Below the pieces are notes generated by a model. The model saw only the letters and a program-made list of their open reading frames with translations, did not search any database and was not told where the DNA came from. From Leifsonia sp. TF02-11 (GTDB taxonomy: Bacteria; Actinomycetota; Actinomycetes; Actinomycetales; Microbacteriaceae), in contig NZ_JAGEKP010000027.1 of assembly GCF_017565305.1 (NCBI RefSeq), forward strand, positions 1-43,746: a stretch of DNA of 43,746 nucleotides, written 5' to 3'. Position 1 is the first letter of the stretch. Every line of letters starts with the position of its first letter. The position numbers and the translations under genes were made by a program. Below are positions 33,521-41,683 of this stretch, piece by piece.

Positions 33521-33912
33521 TGCGCACCGCGGACCTGAGCGCGGCAATAGGCGCCGGGCTCCCCGCGTTCGTGCACTCCCGCGAGGTGTGCGAGCTAGCG
33601 AATTACAAGAACCGTCTGCGCCACTGGAACTGGGGGCTTTTCCCCAGGCCAGGTGCTGTTAATCACGGCCAGGTGTTGTTAATCTCGGCGATGTCCAAGC
33701 ATCACGAGGAGGCACCGCATGGCAGGCAGACGCCGCAAGGCTTCACCCCCCGAAACGCAGCTCGAGTTCGACCTGTGGGGACTGGGAGATCAGGCGGCGG
33801 ACGCCCGCATCGACGAGGCGCGAACGGCGGACCCGTCCCCGGCGGAGCAGGCGCTCTCGTCGGGACAAGTCAGCTTCGAGGACTTCTGGAAGACACAAGG
33901 AGAGACGCATGA
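33520..33912 (+). CDS. Short ORF, probably a truncated gene
   Basis: 130 codons from ATG at 33520, overlapping the upstream stop (TGATG) and preceded by GAGGAGG at good spacing, so translation starts here with confidence. About 45 codons look genuinely coding (MRTADLSAAIGAGLPAFVHS, then RLRHWNWGLFPRPG). From the 20-base tandem repeat at 33647 onward the codon pattern decays, and from 33719 the frame overlaps the next gene. The gene is probably a 5' remnant fused to the promoter region of the helicase gene. Confidence 0.4.
   Translation: MRTADLSAAIGAGLPAFVHSREVCELANYKNRLRHWNWGLFPRPGAVNHGQVLLISAMSKHHEEAPHGRQTPQGFTPRNAARVRPVGTGRSGGGRPHRRGANGGPVPGGAGALVGTSQLRGLLEDTRRDA
33647..33686. repeat. Tandem 20-base direct repeat
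   Basis: Two adjacent copies (33647-33666 and 33667-33686) of GGCCAGGTG[C/T]TGTTAATC[A/T]C are identical at 18 of 20 positions. They lie 33 bases before the start of the large helicase gene and inside a short upstream ORF. They could be regulator sites or the scar of a recombination. Confidence 0.65.
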
Positions 33913-36900
33913 ACCTGTACGGCAGGCAGGCGATGGAGAGGTGGGCGAGGCTCGCCCCGACATCGTTGGCGACGATGGAACGACCGCAGGAGTTCTTCGA
34001 GGACCTCGGGGAGGAGATCGGAGTCCGGGTGGCTCAGCTGATCCCCGACCTGGCCGGACCGGACAGCCCGAGCGAGTCGGTGCTGGAGAAGACAGGCCGG
34101 TTGAACGCGGCGAAGGCGCAGGCGGAGGAGATCGCGTTCTCGGAGTTGGTGACGCCCAGCCCGGAACCGACGAGCGAGGACGCGTACCAGGAGTGGCGGG
34201 CGACCAACGGCCTGTCTCTGGACTGGCTGGCGGACTGGGCGGAGAGCTCGCAGAGCCGGGATTCGGCAGCGATGCCGATCGAGGAGTTGGCGAGTCAGCA
34301 CGGCCTGCCGGAGGAGTTCCTGAGGGAGCTGCAGCAGCAGGAGAACCCGTACGGATTCCTTCTGCAGAACGAGCAGTTGCTGGAGGCACGCCTGCGGGCC
34401 CGATTCGCGACGCGGCCGACGGAGGACTGAGCCGGTTCATCCCGACATCACAGGAGGACCTCGCGCCTTCTGGGGCCAAGGCACGCTTCGACGCGAACGT
34501 GCGCGCGATCATGCTCGCCCGCACGCTGATCGACGAGGGGCGCCCGGCAACCGCTGAAGAGAAGCAGACGCTGGCCCGGTTCTCGTCGTGGGGAGCCATC
34601 CCGGAGGTGTTCGACGAGTCCAAGACCGCGTGGTCGACCGAGCGCGCCTTGCTGCGCGACCTTCTGTCCCAGGAGCAGTGGGACCAGGCGCGCCGCACGA
34701 CAATCAACGCGCACTACACCGATCCCGCCTACGTGCGGCAGATGTGGTCGACCCTGCAGAGGCTGGGGTTCGACGGCGGTACCGTGCTCGAGCCGGGCGC
34801 CGGCGCGGGAACCTTCATCGGCATGGCGCCGGAGTCGGCGAGCATGGTCGGCGTCGAACTCGACGAGACCACGGCGGCGATTGCGGCGGCCGTCTACCCG
34901 CACGCGCAGATCCGCGCCGAGTCCTTCGCCGACACGAAGTACCCGGCCGGACACTTCGATGCGGCGATCGGGAACGTCCCGTTCGGCAACGTCACTCTGC
35001 ACGACCCGGTGCACAACGCCGGCCGGCACTCGCTGCACGACCACTTCATCATCAAGTCGCTCGCGCTTACCCGACCCGGCGGCATGGTCGCCGTCCTGAC
35101 CAGCCGGTACACGCTCGACACCCAGAACCCCGCTGCCCGCCGGGAGATGAACAGGATGGCCGACCTGGTCGGCGCGGTCCGGCTCCCCTCTGGCGCACAC
35201 CGCCGTGCTGCGGGCACCGAGGTCGTCACCGACCTACTGGTCTTCCGCCGCAGAGAGCCTGGCCGCCCCGCTGCATCCGACGTCTGGGAGACGGTTCACG
35301 CCCACCAGGTCGACGGTGAGATCGTCAAGACCAACGCGTACTTCGACACCCGCCCCGAGAACGTCCTCGGAACCTACACCATCGGGCCGAGCCAGTTCGG
35401 GCCCACGCTCTACGTCACCGGCGACCTGACCTCAGTGGAGAGCGGCCTGCGTGGAGCGCTCGACGGGATCGTCGCGGATGCGCGCGAGCGCGGCCAGCTG
35501 TTCACCGCGCGCTCCGAAGAGTCCCAGCTGCAGCAGAACGAGCACCGCCCCGAGCTTGCAGAGGTGTTCGACGGGACCCTCCTGGCCGAAAGCGACGGCA
35601 GCTTCGCGCAGGTGCAGGGCGGCCGCGCCGAGCCGGTGAAGGTTCCGAAGTCGGCCGCGACCGAGTTGCGCGCCCTGCTCAGCCTGCGTGACCAGGCCCG
35701 CATCCTGCTGGAGATGGAAGCAGCGTCCGCCGACGACACCGCCGAGCTCGAGCACGCACGCGAGAGGTTGCGCGCCGACTACGAGCGCTACTCCACCAAG
35801 TACGGTCCACTGAACCGCTACACGATGCGCGAGACCGGCCGCGTCGACGAGGAAACCGGCACCGCACGCATGGCTCGGATCACCCCGACCGCGACACGGA
35901 TCCTCCGCCAGGACCCGTTCGGCTCGCTGGTGATGGCGCTCGAAGTGTTCGATGACGAGAAGCAGGACGCCGTCCCCGCCTCGCTGCTCTCGCGCCGCGT
36001 CGTGGTACCGCGGCCGGAGGTCCAGGGGGCCGAGACTCCGTCCGAGGCGATCGCGCTCTCCATGGACCGCACTGGAGGAATCGACCTCCCGTTGATCGCC
36101 CATCTGCTCGGCACCGACGAGGGCGAGGCGCGCGCCGCACTCGGCACTCTCGTCTACGACGACCCCGCGCTCGACCGCCTGGTCCCCGCCGCCGAGTATC
36201 TCTCCGGAGACATCCGGGTCAAGCTCGACGCTGCCCGCGCCGCGGCCGAGGCCGACCCAGACCGCTTTGCACCCAACGTGCCCGCCCTCGAGAGGGTGGT
36301 GCCAGAGCCCCTGACCATGGAGGAGATCGCCGTCCGGATGGGCGCGGTGTGGATCGACCCGGGTACCCACCAGCAGTTCCTGCGCGAGATCCTGCGCGAC
36401 CAAGGACTCACTGTCGAGAACCCGATGCCCGGCAAGTGGGTGGTCAAGTCCCAGACGCGGCGCTCGATCCTCGCCACCGACGAATGGGGCACCAGCCGCC
36501 GGCCCGCGCAAGACGTCGCCGAAGCGGTCATGGAACAGCGCGCGCTCACCGTCTACGACGAGCTCGACGACGGCAAGCGCATCCTCAACCCGACCGAGAC
36601 CCAGGCAGCGACCGAGAAGGCCGAGAAGCTGCAGGCGCGATTCGCGGAGTGGGTGTGGGAAGACGCCGAGCGCGCCCACCGCCTCACCGAGGAGTACAAC
36701 CGCCGGTTCAACTCCATCGTGCTTCGCGACTACACCGACGCCGGCGACTACCTCACCTTCCCCGGCATGGCCGCCAACTTCACGCCGCGGCCGCACCAGC
36801 GCGCCGCCGTCGCCCGCATGATCTCCGAACCGGCAGTGCTGCTCGCCCACGAAGTCGGCGCGGGCAAGACCGCTGAGATGGCGATGGGCGCCACCGAAAT

Positions 36901-39433
36901 GCGCCGGATGGGTCTGATCAACAAGCCCATCGTCGTGGTCCCGAATCACATGCTGGAGCAGTTCGCCCGCGAGTGGCTCCAGATCTACCCGCAGGCGAAG
37001 ATCCTCGCGGCATCCACCGACGACCTCGCCGGCGACAAGCGCCGCCTGTTCGTGGCCCGCGCGGCCGCGAACGACTGGGACGCCATCATCGCAACCCGGA
37101 CGGCGTTCGAACGCATCCCGGTCTCCCCCGCATTCGAGGCCGAATACATCCGCGAACGCGTGCACGAGCTGGAGGCAAACATCGAGGCCGCGCGCTCTGC
37201 CGGATCGTCGACCGTGAAGATGATCGAGAAGGCTAAGGTCCGCTTCGAGGAGAAGCTCAAGGCCAAGCTCGACAAGCCCGTCGACCCCGGCATCACTTTC
37301 GAATCCTCCGGCATCGACTACGTCATCGTCGACGAGGCCCACGACTACAAGAACCTCACCACCGAATCCAACATCGACGCCGCCGCCATCCTCCCCGGAT
37401 CCGGCCGCGCGACGGACCTCCACCTCAAGATGGAGTACCTGCGCTCCCGGCACGGCCTCCGCGCCGGAACCCTGGCCACCGCGACCCCCCTGGCGAACTC
37501 CATCACCGAGGCGCACGTCATGCAGCGGTACCTGCGCCCAGACCTGCTGCAGGCTGCGGGCGTGCTCACGTTCGACACCTGGGCGGCAACATTCGGCGAA
37601 CTCGTTACAGAAATGGAGATGGGCCCGGCCGGTGGCTTCCGGCTGAAGACCCGCTTCTCGAAGTTCCAGAACGTCCCGGAGATGCTGCGCATGTGGCACG
37701 TCTTCGCCGACGTGAAGACCGCCGAAGACCTCGGGCTTCCGGTCCCCCTGCTGCGCGCGCGACCGGACGGCGAGCGTGCACCGCACGTTCACGTCATCCC
37801 GCCCACACCCGCGCTGGAGTCCTACCTCGAGCACATCTGCCAGCGCGCCGAGATGGTCGCCGCGAAGGCGGTCCCGCCCGAGGAAGACAACATGCTCAAG
37901 ATCGCCGGGGACGGCCGCAAGGCGGCACTGGACATGCGGATGGTCGGCGCCGAGCACGCGCAGCCCGGCAGCAAGCTCGAAGTCGTCGCCGCGACCATCC
38001 TGAACGAGTGGCAGGCGGGCAAGGACCTCACCTACCTCGACACGATCACCGGCGAGGTCTCCGAGAACCCCGGCGGCCTGCAGATCGTCTTCAACGACCT
38101 CGGCACCCCCGCCAAGGACCGGTGGGACGCCTACAACGAGCTCAAGCGGCTCCTGGTGGCCGGCGGGATGCACCCCGACCGGATCCGGTTCATTCATTCG
38201 GCACGCAACGACGCCGAGAAGGGTCGCCTGTTCGCCGCCGCGCGCTCCGGGAACGTCGACGTCCTGCTCGGCTCGACCGGCAAGATGGGCACCGGTGTGA
38301 ACGTGCAGGCCCGAGCAATCGCCATGCACAACATCGACGTGCCGTGGCGGCCGGCGGACATCCAGCAGCGCAACGGTCGCGGAATTCGGCAGGGAAACCA
38401 GAACGCCGAGATCGCCGTGCACAACTACGTTGTGGAGCGCTCCTTCGACGCGTACATGTGGCAGACCGTCGAGCGGAAGGCGAAGTTCATCGCCCAGGTG
38501 ATGCGCGGCAAGCTCGACGTGCGGGAGATGGAAGACATCGGCGACTTCGCCCTCTCGGCCGCCGAGGCGAAGGCTCTCTCCAGCGGCAACCCGCTGCTAC
38601 TCGAGCAGGCGCAAGCCGCCGACCAGGCAGCGAAGCTGGAACGCCTCGAACGCGCGCATGCCCGCTCCCAGCGCAACCTCCACGAGATGCACGCCGTCGC
38701 CACCCAGCGCGCGCAGCTCGCCCAAGACCGCATCGAGATCCTGGAGCAGATGATCCCCTCAGCCGTCCCGACTGACGGCGACCGGTTCCGTGCCGTCATC
38801 GACGGGCGCGCGTACGACAAGCGTGCGGACGCGGCCGCGGCGATCGCCGTCTGGGCGCGAAGCAAGTACCTCGGCTCCCTCCCCGTGTACGCCGAACGTG
38901 ACCTCGGCGAGCTGGGCCAGCTCGGCGGTTTCACGATCGACATGCGAACCCGACCGATGCTCGGCTCGATCCAGATCGTTGCGGAGCTTCGTGGTGTCCC
39001 GAATGCCACCGTCTCGGTAGGTCGCGAAGAGATGGCATCGCCCGGCATCGGCTATGTCACGCGCCTGGAGAACCTCACCGCGTCCCTGCCGAGGCTCCTC
39101 ACGGATCAGCGCGGGGTTCTCCGTGAGGCCGAGGCCACGCTGCAGGACGCGCAGGCGCGCATCGGCCGGCCATTCCCTCGGGCCGCCGAACTCGCCGAGG
39201 CGCAGCAACGCCTCACCTCGATCACCGCGGAACTCAACGCGCTGGCCGCAGAGGCGTCCAAGGCCGCTCCGGCGGCAGCGCCGACAGCCGAGGCGGCCGC
39301 GGCAGGCACCGGACCCGCCCGGGTCGACGTCGAGGGCATCGCCGCCCGGATAGATGCCCTCACGACGCCAACGAGCCCGCGTCCCGCTTGGGAGACCAAC
39401 ACGGTTGCTCCACCCACACGGCAGATCCGCTGA
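33719..39433 (+). CDS. Fused N6-adenine methyltransferase / SNF2-type helicase (DarB-like)
   Basis: 1904 residues from ATG at 33719 (GAGGAGG upstream). The conserved body starts near residue 240 (SRFIPTSQEDLAPSGAKARF). Methyltransferase motif I is VLEPGAGAGTFIG (about 354) and motif IV is GNVPFG (about 419, in place of NPPY). The helicase has Walker A HEVGAGKT (about 1044), DEAH (about 1204), TATPLANS and QRNGRGIRQGN (about 1549); coiled helices and an Ala-rich tail end the protein. This layout occurs in phage P1 DarB and in many conjugative elements, where it is linked to protection of entering DNA from restriction. Residues 64-237 are a Gly/Pro/Arg-rich linker lying over a second ORF in the +1 frame. 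Confidence 0.85.
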   Translation: MAGRRRKASPPETQLEFDLWGLGDQAADARIDEARTADPSPAEQALSSGQVSFEDFWKTQGETHEPVRQAGDGEVGEARPDIVGDDGTTAGVLRGPRGGDRSPGGSADPRPGRTGQPERVGAGEDRPVERGEGAGGGDRVLGVGDAQPGTDERGRVPGVAGDQRPVSGLAGGLGGELAEPGFGSDADRGVGESARPAGGVPEGAAAAGEPVRIPSAERAVAGGTPAGPIRDAADGGLSRFIPTSQEDLAPSGAKARFDANVRAIMLARTLIDEGRPATAEEKQTLARFSSWGAIPEVFDESKTAWSTERALLRDLLSQEQWDQARRTTINAHYTDPAYVRQMWSTLQRLGFDGGTVLEPGAGAGTFIGMAPESASMVGVELDETTAAIAAAVYPHAQIRAESFADTKYPAGHFDAAIGNVPFGNVTLHDPVHNAGRHSLHDHFIIKSLALTRPGGMVAVLTSRYTLDTQNPAARREMNRMADLVGAVRLPSGAHRRAAGTEVVTDLLVFRRREPGRPAASDVWETVHAHQVDGEIVKTNAYFDTRPENVLGTYTIGPSQFGPTLYVTGDLTSVESGLRGALDGIVADARERGQLFTARSEESQLQQNEHRPELAEVFDGTLLAESDGSFAQVQGGRAEPVKVPKSAATELRALLSLRDQARILLEMEAASADDTAELEHARERLRADYERYSTKYGPLNRYTMRETGRVDEETGTARMARITPTATRILRQDPFGSLVMALEVFDDEKQDAVPASLLSRRVVVPRPEVQGAETPSEAIALSMDRTGGIDLPLIAHLLGTDEGEARAALGTLVYDDPALDRLVPAAEYLSGDIRVKLDAARAAAEADPDRFAPNVPALERVVPEPLTMEEIAVRMGAVWIDPGTHQQFLREILRDQGLTVENPMPGKWVVKSQTRRSILATDEWGTSRRPAQDVAEAVMEQRALTVYDELDDGKRILNPTETQAATEKAEKLQARFAEWVWEDAERAHRLTEEYNRRFNSIVLRDYTDAGDYLTFPGMAANFTPRPHQRAAVARMISEPAVLLAHEVGAGKTAEMAMGATEMRRMGLINKPIVVVPNHMLEQFAREWLQIYPQAKILAASTDDLAGDKRRLFVARAAANDWDAIIATRTAFERIPVSPAFEAEYIRERVHELEANIEAARSAGSSTVKMIEKAKVRFEEKLKAKLDKPVDPGITFESSGIDYVIVDEAHDYKNLTTESNIDAAAILPGSGRATDLHLKMEYLRSRHGLRAGTLATATPLANSITEAHVMQRYLRPDLLQAAGVLTFDTWAATFGELVTEMEMGPAGGFRLKTRFSKFQNVPEMLRMWHVFADVKTAEDLGLPVPLLRARPDGERAPHVHVIPPTPALESYLEHICQRAEMVAAKAVPPEEDNMLKIAGDGRKAALDMRMVGAEHAQPGSKLEVVAATILNEWQAGKDLTYLDTITGEVSENPGGLQIVFNDLGTPAKDRWDAYNELKRLLVAGGMHPDRIRFIHSARNDAEKGRLFAAARSGNVDVLLGSTGKMGTGVNVQARAIAMHNIDVPWRPADIQQRNGRGIRQGNQNAEIAVHNYVVERSFDAYMWQTVERKAKFIAQVMRGKLDVREMEDIGDFALSAAEAKALSSGNPLLLEQAQAADQAAKLERLERAHARSQRNLHEMHAVATQRAQLAQDRIEILEQMIPSAVPTDGDRFRAVIDGRAYDKRADAAAAIAVWARSKYLGSLPVYAERDLGELGQLGGFTIDMRTRPMLGSIQIVAELRGVPNATVSVGREEMASPGIGYVTRLENLTASLPRLLTDQRGVLREAEATLQDAQARIGRPFPRAAELAEAQQRLTSITAELNALAAEASKAAPAAAPTAEAAAAGTGPARVDVEGIAARIDALTTPTSPRPAWETNTVAPPTRQIR
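33909..34430 (+). CDS. Nested ORF inside the DarB-like gene
   Basis: 173 codons in the +1 frame of the large gene, with AAGGAGA upstream of its ATG. Its codons end mostly in G or C and its protein looks natural: MNLYGRQAMERWARLAPTSL, FFEDLGEEIGVRVAQLIPDL and PEEFLRELQQQENPYGFL, with helical, acidic composition. In the same DNA the large frame gives a poor Gly/Pro/Arg mixture. So this frame is probably the selected one here. It ends at TGA 34428-34430, just where the conserved helicase frame begins. Function unknown; it resembles small accessory proteins of mobile elements only in a general way. Confidence 0.6.
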   Translation: MNLYGRQAMERWARLAPTSLATMERPQEFFEDLGEEIGVRVAQLIPDLAGPDSPSESVLEKTGRLNAAKAQAEEIAFSELVTPSPEPTSEDAYQEWRATNGLSLDWLADWAESSQSRDSAAMPIEELASQHGLPEEFLRELQQQENPYGFLLQNEQLLEARLRARFATRPTED

Positions 39434-39448
39434 CCGAGGACTCGAGGC

Positions 39449-39489
39449 GGGAGGGGCTGCGCATCCAGGTAGGTATGCACGCCCCTCCT
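39449..39489. terminator. Bidirectional stem-loop after the DarB-like gene
   Basis: GGGAGGGGC (39449-39457) can pair with GCCCCTCC (39481-39488) around a 23-base loop holding a further partial pairing (TGCGCAT/GTATGCA). It sits 16 bases after the stop of the large gene and about 30 bases beyond the stop of the convergent gene at 39521, so it may end both transcripts. Confidence 0.6.
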
Positions 39490-39520
39490 GCACCCTGGCC
39501 CGTGCAAGGAGACGCGAAAG

Positions 39521-39832
39521 TTACCTCTGCGCGATAGGAGCGGGGTCCGTCTGAGCGACGTCGTCGGAGGTGGGCGCGACGCTGCTCGGTGCCGACGCCG
39601 GGCTTCCGACTCCGGGTGGGTGCGCAGCGAGGGACGATCCTCCGAGCAGGGCGCCCAGCAGCGCGGCCGTGACTGTCATCGCGCGCAGTTGCAGTGCAGT
39701 TCGCGCGTGGATGCGTGCCCGCTCCGTGTCGCCGGCCTGCCGGATCCTCTCCAGGAGGACCTCATGGCGGAAGCGCTCCGCCGAGCGGGCGGTCTTGGCC
39801 GCCTCCCGGATGGTCGATGCTTTCTGTGTCAT
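39521..39832 (-). CDS. Small single-pass membrane protein
   Basis: 103 residues from ATG at 39832 (MTQKASTIREAAKTARS). A charged helical N-terminal half (AERFRHEVLLERIRQAGDTERARIHART) is followed by one hydrophobic helix (LRAMTVTAALLGALLGGSSLAA) and a Ser/Pro/Ala/Asp tail. An upstream ATG at 39856 would add 8 residues. Converges with the DarB-like gene. Function unknown. Confidence 0.5.
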   Translation of the reverse strand: MTQKASTIREAAKTARSAERFRHEVLLERIRQAGDTERARIHARTALQLRAMTVTAALLGALLGGSSLAAHPPGVGSPASAPSSVAPTSDDVAQTDPAPIAQR

Positions 39833-39938
39833 GACCAGGATGTGCGCGGCACGCATCTCGATCCTCGTCCCCGGCGTGTCGCAGCCGTTGCGGAGACGAC
39901 GTCCCCGTAGTCGCGGTGCGAGTTGCCGTCCGGGTTGC

Positions 39939-39974
39939 CGCTCTTTTCGTACCGCAAGCGGCACGAAAAGAGCG
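39939..39974. repeat. Perfect 12-base inverted repeat with 12-base loop
   Basis: CGCTCTTTTCGT (39939-39950) and ACGAAAAGAGCG (39963-39974) are fully complementary, separated by ACCGCAAGCGGC, which holds a smaller CCGC/GCGG dyad. The string ACCGCAAG recurs near 40000. The region 39833-40095 contains no convincing gene. The structure could be a terminator, a regulator site, or the inverted repeat of a transfer origin. No relaxase gene is visible to support the last. Confidence 0.6.
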
Positions 39975-40095
39975 CCCTCAGCTGCGCTCTACCGCAAGGC
40001 GCGCAGAGGGACGGGAATCGACCTTTGTCAGTCCGTGGGCGCCGCTATCGAACGTGACCGGGATGCCGTTGCCGTCGGGCGGTGGGCACGAGCGG

Positions 40096-40347
40096 TCAGG
40101 AGTCGCCAGCTGTAGCGGAGGTGAGATCCAGGGGAAGGTCGATGACCTCGCCGCCGACGGTCACTGAGATGGTGGCGCTTTCGGCCCCGACGGCGACTAG
40201 GTAGCTGCGCAAGCTGGTCAGCGTCATGCGGTCCGCTTCACGCTCGAACTTGCTCACCGTCTTGAACGACTTCTCCAGCCGCTCCCCCACCTGCCCTTGC
40301 GTCAGGCCCGCGGCTTTCCGCACCAGGTCTAGCTCGAATCCGGCCAT
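40096..40347 (-). CDS. Xre-type helix-turn-helix regulator
   Basis: 83 residues from ATG at 40347, with GGAGG 5 bases upstream; a GTG 12 bases earlier lacks proper spacing. The Xre helix-turn-helix is LVRKAAGLTQGQVGERLEKSFKTVSKFERE, followed by MTLTSLRSYLVAVGA and a short beta C-terminus (TISVTVGGEVIDLPLDL). Phage or plasmid repressor class. It is divergent from a cargo gene whose promoter holds the dyad TCTGCTTTAAAGTAGA. A better copy of that dyad lies at 42632, so this protein is the natural candidate to bind both. Confidence 0.8.
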   Translation of the reverse strand: MAGFELDLVRKAAGLTQGQVGERLEKSFKTVSKFEREADRMTLTSLRSYLVAVGAESATISVTVGGEVIDLPLDLTSATAGDS

Positions 40348-40412
40348 CAGGTCCTCCACTCTCCTGCCCCCATTCTCCCGGACTCGTTCCGAGCAAAAAT
40401 CACTCTACCAAA

Positions 40413-40455
40413 AAGGCGATTCGCCTTGAAAGTAGACTCTGCTTTAAAGTAGAAT
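40413..40455 (+). promoter_or_regulatory. Sigma70-type promoter with operator, copy 1
   Basis: The -35 TTGAAA (40426-40431), 18-base spacer and -10 TAGAAT (40450-40455) form a good promoter for the gene at 40488. TCTGCTTTAAAGTAGA (40438-40453) is a dyad with one mismatch covering the -10. A second perfect dyad, AAGGCGA-T-TCGCCTT (40413-40427), overlaps the -35. The block is repeated at 42617-42660. Confidence 0.7.
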
Positions 40456-40487
40456 AGAGGGGTGGGCAAGCGACGAGGAGGAAACCA

Positions 40488-40775
40488 ATGAGCGACTACG
40501 CGACCACCTACAGACTGACCCCTTACGACACCGGCGACCGCCTGGAGCCGCACGACTGGGTGAAGGGCGAGGTGGCTTCCCCGTCCGGACTTCCGCGGCA
40601 GGCCATGCCGGATGACTTCGGTCGTGTCGACTTCTGCGACGACGAGGACGCCACCCTCCTCACCCTCTTCGCGGAGCCCGACGGGAAGGGCGGCGTCCGC
40701 CTGGTCGTCTCAGGGAATGTGCCGATCACCATCGAGCGCGCCGACGACTCCGAGCGCATCCAGCTCGCCGACTAA
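40488..40775 (+). CDS. Hypothetical acidic cargo protein
   Basis: 95 residues with GAGGAGGAAA upstream of ATG at 40488. It is rich in Asp and Glu (PYDTGDRLEPHDWVKG, DDFGRVDFCDDEDATLL) and ends in a small beta unit (VRLVVSGNVPITIERADDSERIQLAD). It is the first gene behind a strong promoter with an operator and probably leads a short operon with the small membrane protein and the DUF6349 gene. Small acidic proteins of mobile elements can be DNA mimics, but nothing here shows that. Confidence 0.6.
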   Translation: MSDYATTYRLTPYDTGDRLEPHDWVKGEVASPSGLPRQAMPDDFGRVDFCDDEDATLLTLFAEPDGKGGVRLVVSGNVPITIERADDSERIQLAD

Positions 40776-40834
40776 CAGCTTCGGGGTGCCGCCAGTGGGC
40801 GGCACCCCCTCACCCCACTCCGAAAGGACACCCC

Positions 40835-41047
40835 ATGCGGTTCTTCCCTCACAGCAAGGCCCTCGTCCTGCTGACCGTGCTCGGCCTGATCGCCATCTTC
40901 GCCAGCTCGCCGACAGTCATCCCCTCGTGGGTCGGCGTCATCGCGGCCATCGTGACCCTGACTTCTTTCGTGACGCTGATCGTCGGCATCATCGCCGGGA
41001 TCTTCGCCACCTTCCAGCGGACCACCCACCAGGAGGCACAGCGATGA
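40835..41047 (+). CDS. Small two-helix membrane protein
   Basis: 70 residues. Two membrane helices (ALVLLTVLGLIAIFASS and VGVIAAIVTLTSFVTLIVGIIAGIFATF) with a short polar tail. CGAAAGGA lies upstream of the ATG. The stop overlaps the ATG of the DUF6349-like gene (ATGA, 41044-41047). Function unknown. Confidence 0.6.
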   Translation: MRFFPHSKALVLLTVLGLIAIFASSPTVIPSWVGVIAAIVTLTSFVTLIVGIIAGIFATFQRTTHQEAQR

Positions 41048-41683
41048 GCCAGCTCACCTTCGACCTGGATGCCATGATCCACGAGATGGACGTGGCGGCC
41101 GCGCCCGCGTGGGCCGGTGCGCCGCTGCACTTCACCACCGCCTACTGGAACCCGGCCGAGCTCGACGCCGCTTGGAGCCGCTACCTCTTCGAGAACGGAC
41201 ACTTTAACTGCCTCCAGGCCAGCCACATGTGGCACCGGCCCTACATCACCGAGAAGCCGCTCACGGTGGGCGCACACACACTGGACCGTTTCGAGGCCGA
41301 CCTGCGGCACTTACCACCTCTGCCCCGGGTCCCGCTATGACAGCCCGACGCCGTGCAGCTGCGTCGGAACCCTCCTGCACCAGGTCATCTGCACCGCCTG
41401 CGGCTGGCACCACATCACCCCATCCGAGAACGACGCTCTCGCCGCCTGGCACGACCACGCCATGCCCGGCTGGCGCGAGATCCCCGTCGCCCCCGCAGGC
41501 TGGCGCGACGAGGTCTCCGGCAAGCACAGCAAGAGCGGCCGCGCATTCCTCGACGCCTACCCCACCGAATGGACCTTCCCGGGAGCGCCGATCCTCACCA
41601 GCCGCGGCGGAATCGGAACCCGTGCCGTGCCCGGACGCAGCCCCTTCGGCGGCTACGACTTCGCAGCGGAGGTCCTCCGATGA
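41044..41683 (+). pseudogene. DUF6349-like protein, split by a frameshift
   Basis: From ATG at 41044 one frame gives a natural N-terminus (MSQLTFDLDAMIHEMDVAAA, FENGHFNCLQASHMWHRPYI, LDRFEADLR) and stops at 41340. The +1 frame carries the rest: CGTYHLCPGSRYDSPTPC, VGTLLHQVICTACGWHHI, AAWHDHAMPGWREIPV and the ending PGRSPFGGYDFAAEVLR, with a stop at 41683. Joined near 41300-41312 the two halves resemble DUF6349 proteins (WHDHAMPGW and PGRSP-x-GGYD are typical). They include a Cys-rich zinc-ribbon-like centre. Either the gene is broken, the base call is wrong, or the ribosome shifts frame. The next gene overlaps the final stop (ATGA). Confidence 0.65.

Noticed and set aside
35432-38422. A 996-codon minus-strand open frame inside the DarB-like gene
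   Set aside because: It is antisense to clear helicase and methyltransferase motifs and has low-complexity composition with no domain.
39990-40040. A string resembling a tRNA T-arm on the minus strand (complement of GGGACGGGAATCGACC)
   Set aside because: The T-loop lacks one base, the other half of the T-stem does not pair, and no matching D- or anticodon arm is found, so this is not a tRNA. A decayed attachment site in a tRNA end is possible but unsupported.
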